DNA from: Thiobacillaceae bacterium
Lineage (GTDB): Bacteria > Pseudomonadota > Gammaproteobacteria > Burkholderiales > Thiobacillaceae
DNA length: 13,140 nucleotides
Direction of reading: 5' to 3'
Assembly (NCBI GenBank): GCA_012274165.1
Contig: JAAPAA010000298.1
Coordinates: forward strand, 1-13,140
The notes below the pieces were generated by a model. It was not told the origin of the DNA, did not search any database, and saw only the letters and a list, made by a program, of their open reading frames with translations. A program made the translations under genes and the position numbers. This document shows, one piece after another, positions 12,797 to 13,140 of the stretch (within the stretch, counting starts at the first letter, position 1; every line of letters starts with the position of its first letter).

Positions 12797-13140
12797 ATGC
12801 CATTTACCCCCCAGCCCTTCGCCTCTGCCCCGGCACTCGAAACCGCCTTCGCCGACCGCCTTACCGCGATGCTGGAAACGCATCGCGGCCTCGGCGTTTA
12901 CATCCTGGTGCTGGCCAACGCCGCCTACGATGCCAGCCTGTGGGCACAACTCGCCCCCGCCCTGGCGGCACGCCACGCGGAACTCGCCGACGCCCTCACC
13001 GCATCCTTGCGGCACGGCCGCAAGCTCACCGAACCGGACGACGACATCCTGGTGTTTCTCAAACTGCACGCCATCGGCTTTGACCATCTGCAAACCTTGC
13101 AAAGCCGCCGCGCCGGGCCCTGGGAGATGCTGTTCAATCC
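12797..13140 (+). CDS. N-terminal part of an unrecognised protein, 3' truncated by the window edge
   Basis: An open frame runs from ATG at 12797 to the window edge, giving 114 complete codons with no stop. Its codon use (G/C-ending third positions) matches the neighbours. The product begins MPFTPQPFASAPALETAFAD and is soluble and helical, with a GVYILVLANAAYDASLW segment (33-49), ILVFLKLHAIGFDHL (86-100) and AGPWEMLFNP at the edge. I do not identify the family. A WEMLFNP-type end might lead into a HIT/ATP-adenylyltransferase-like domain, but that is a guess without the rest. No good ribosome site precedes the ATG, which is 26 bp after the DUF302 stop in GC-rich sequence; co-transcription is likely. 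Confidence 0.7.
   Translation, partial: MPFTPQPFASAPALETAFADRLTAMLETHRGLGVYILVLANAAYDASLWAQLAPALAARHAELADALTASLRHGRKLTEPDDDILVFLKLHAIGFDHLQTLQSRRAGPWEMLFN

Noticed and set aside
1..13140. Mobile element, phage, CRISPR, toxin-antitoxin or defence island
   Set aside because: No transposase, integrase, terminal repeats, regularly spaced repeats, nuclease motifs or compositional break were seen; gene order and codon use look like stable core chromosome.

Overview
The window looks like ordinary chromosomal DNA from a GC-rich proteobacterium. The family mix (MASE1-GGDEF-EAL protein, FIST sensor, exported HIRAN protein, DUF3025, SpoIIAA-like STAS, CnoX-type chaperedoxin, DUF302) and the style of the proteins suggest a betaproteobacterium, perhaps in or near Nitrosomonadales (Thiobacillus-like). 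That placement is inference from family recognition, not a search. No rRNA, tRNA, insertion sequence, integrase, phage gene or CRISPR array is visible. Coding density is high, and many genes overlap by one to four bases.

Layout. (1) 1-115 is the 3' end of a small membrane protein gene (DUF4870-like). A hairpin follows at 159-185, then a conserved small alpha/beta-barrel-like protein (302-691). (2) On the minus strand, 4730 down to 740 is a four-gene signalling cassette: a standalone Rossmann-type nucleotide-binding protein, a FIST ligand-sensor protein (start and stop overlap in TGATG), a small acidic coiled-coil protein and a membrane-bound MASE1-GGDEF-EAL cyclic-di-GMP enzyme with both catalytic domains intact. 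A well-spaced sigma-54 type -24/-12 element (4759-4777) sits just ahead of it. (3) On the plus strand, 4929-7578 is a compact operon: prolyl iminopeptidase, a CnoX/YbbN-like chaperedoxin and a DUF3025 protein, joined by overlapping stop/start codons. (4) On the minus strand, 9173 down to 7490 carries an exported HIRAN protein, an EamA-family transporter and a SpoIIAA-like STAS protein. The last of these overlaps the 3' end of the DUF3025 gene tail to tail by 89 bp. (5) On the plus strand, 9454-12770 carries a large hybrid sensor kinase (TM-helical sensor-TM-PAS-HisKA-HATPase-REC-HPt) whose stop overlaps the start of an exported DUF302 protein. The window ends inside a further unrecognised gene (12797 onward).

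The most interesting part is the 740-4777 cassette. It can be read as a sigma-54-controlled module in which a small NAD(P)-binding-type protein and a FIST protein could feed redox or metabolite information into cyclic-di-GMP turnover. The module is read from sequence; the coupling between its parts is inference. A second sensor unit is the hybrid kinase with its translationally coupled periplasmic DUF302 partner. The kinase's final response regulator is not in the window.
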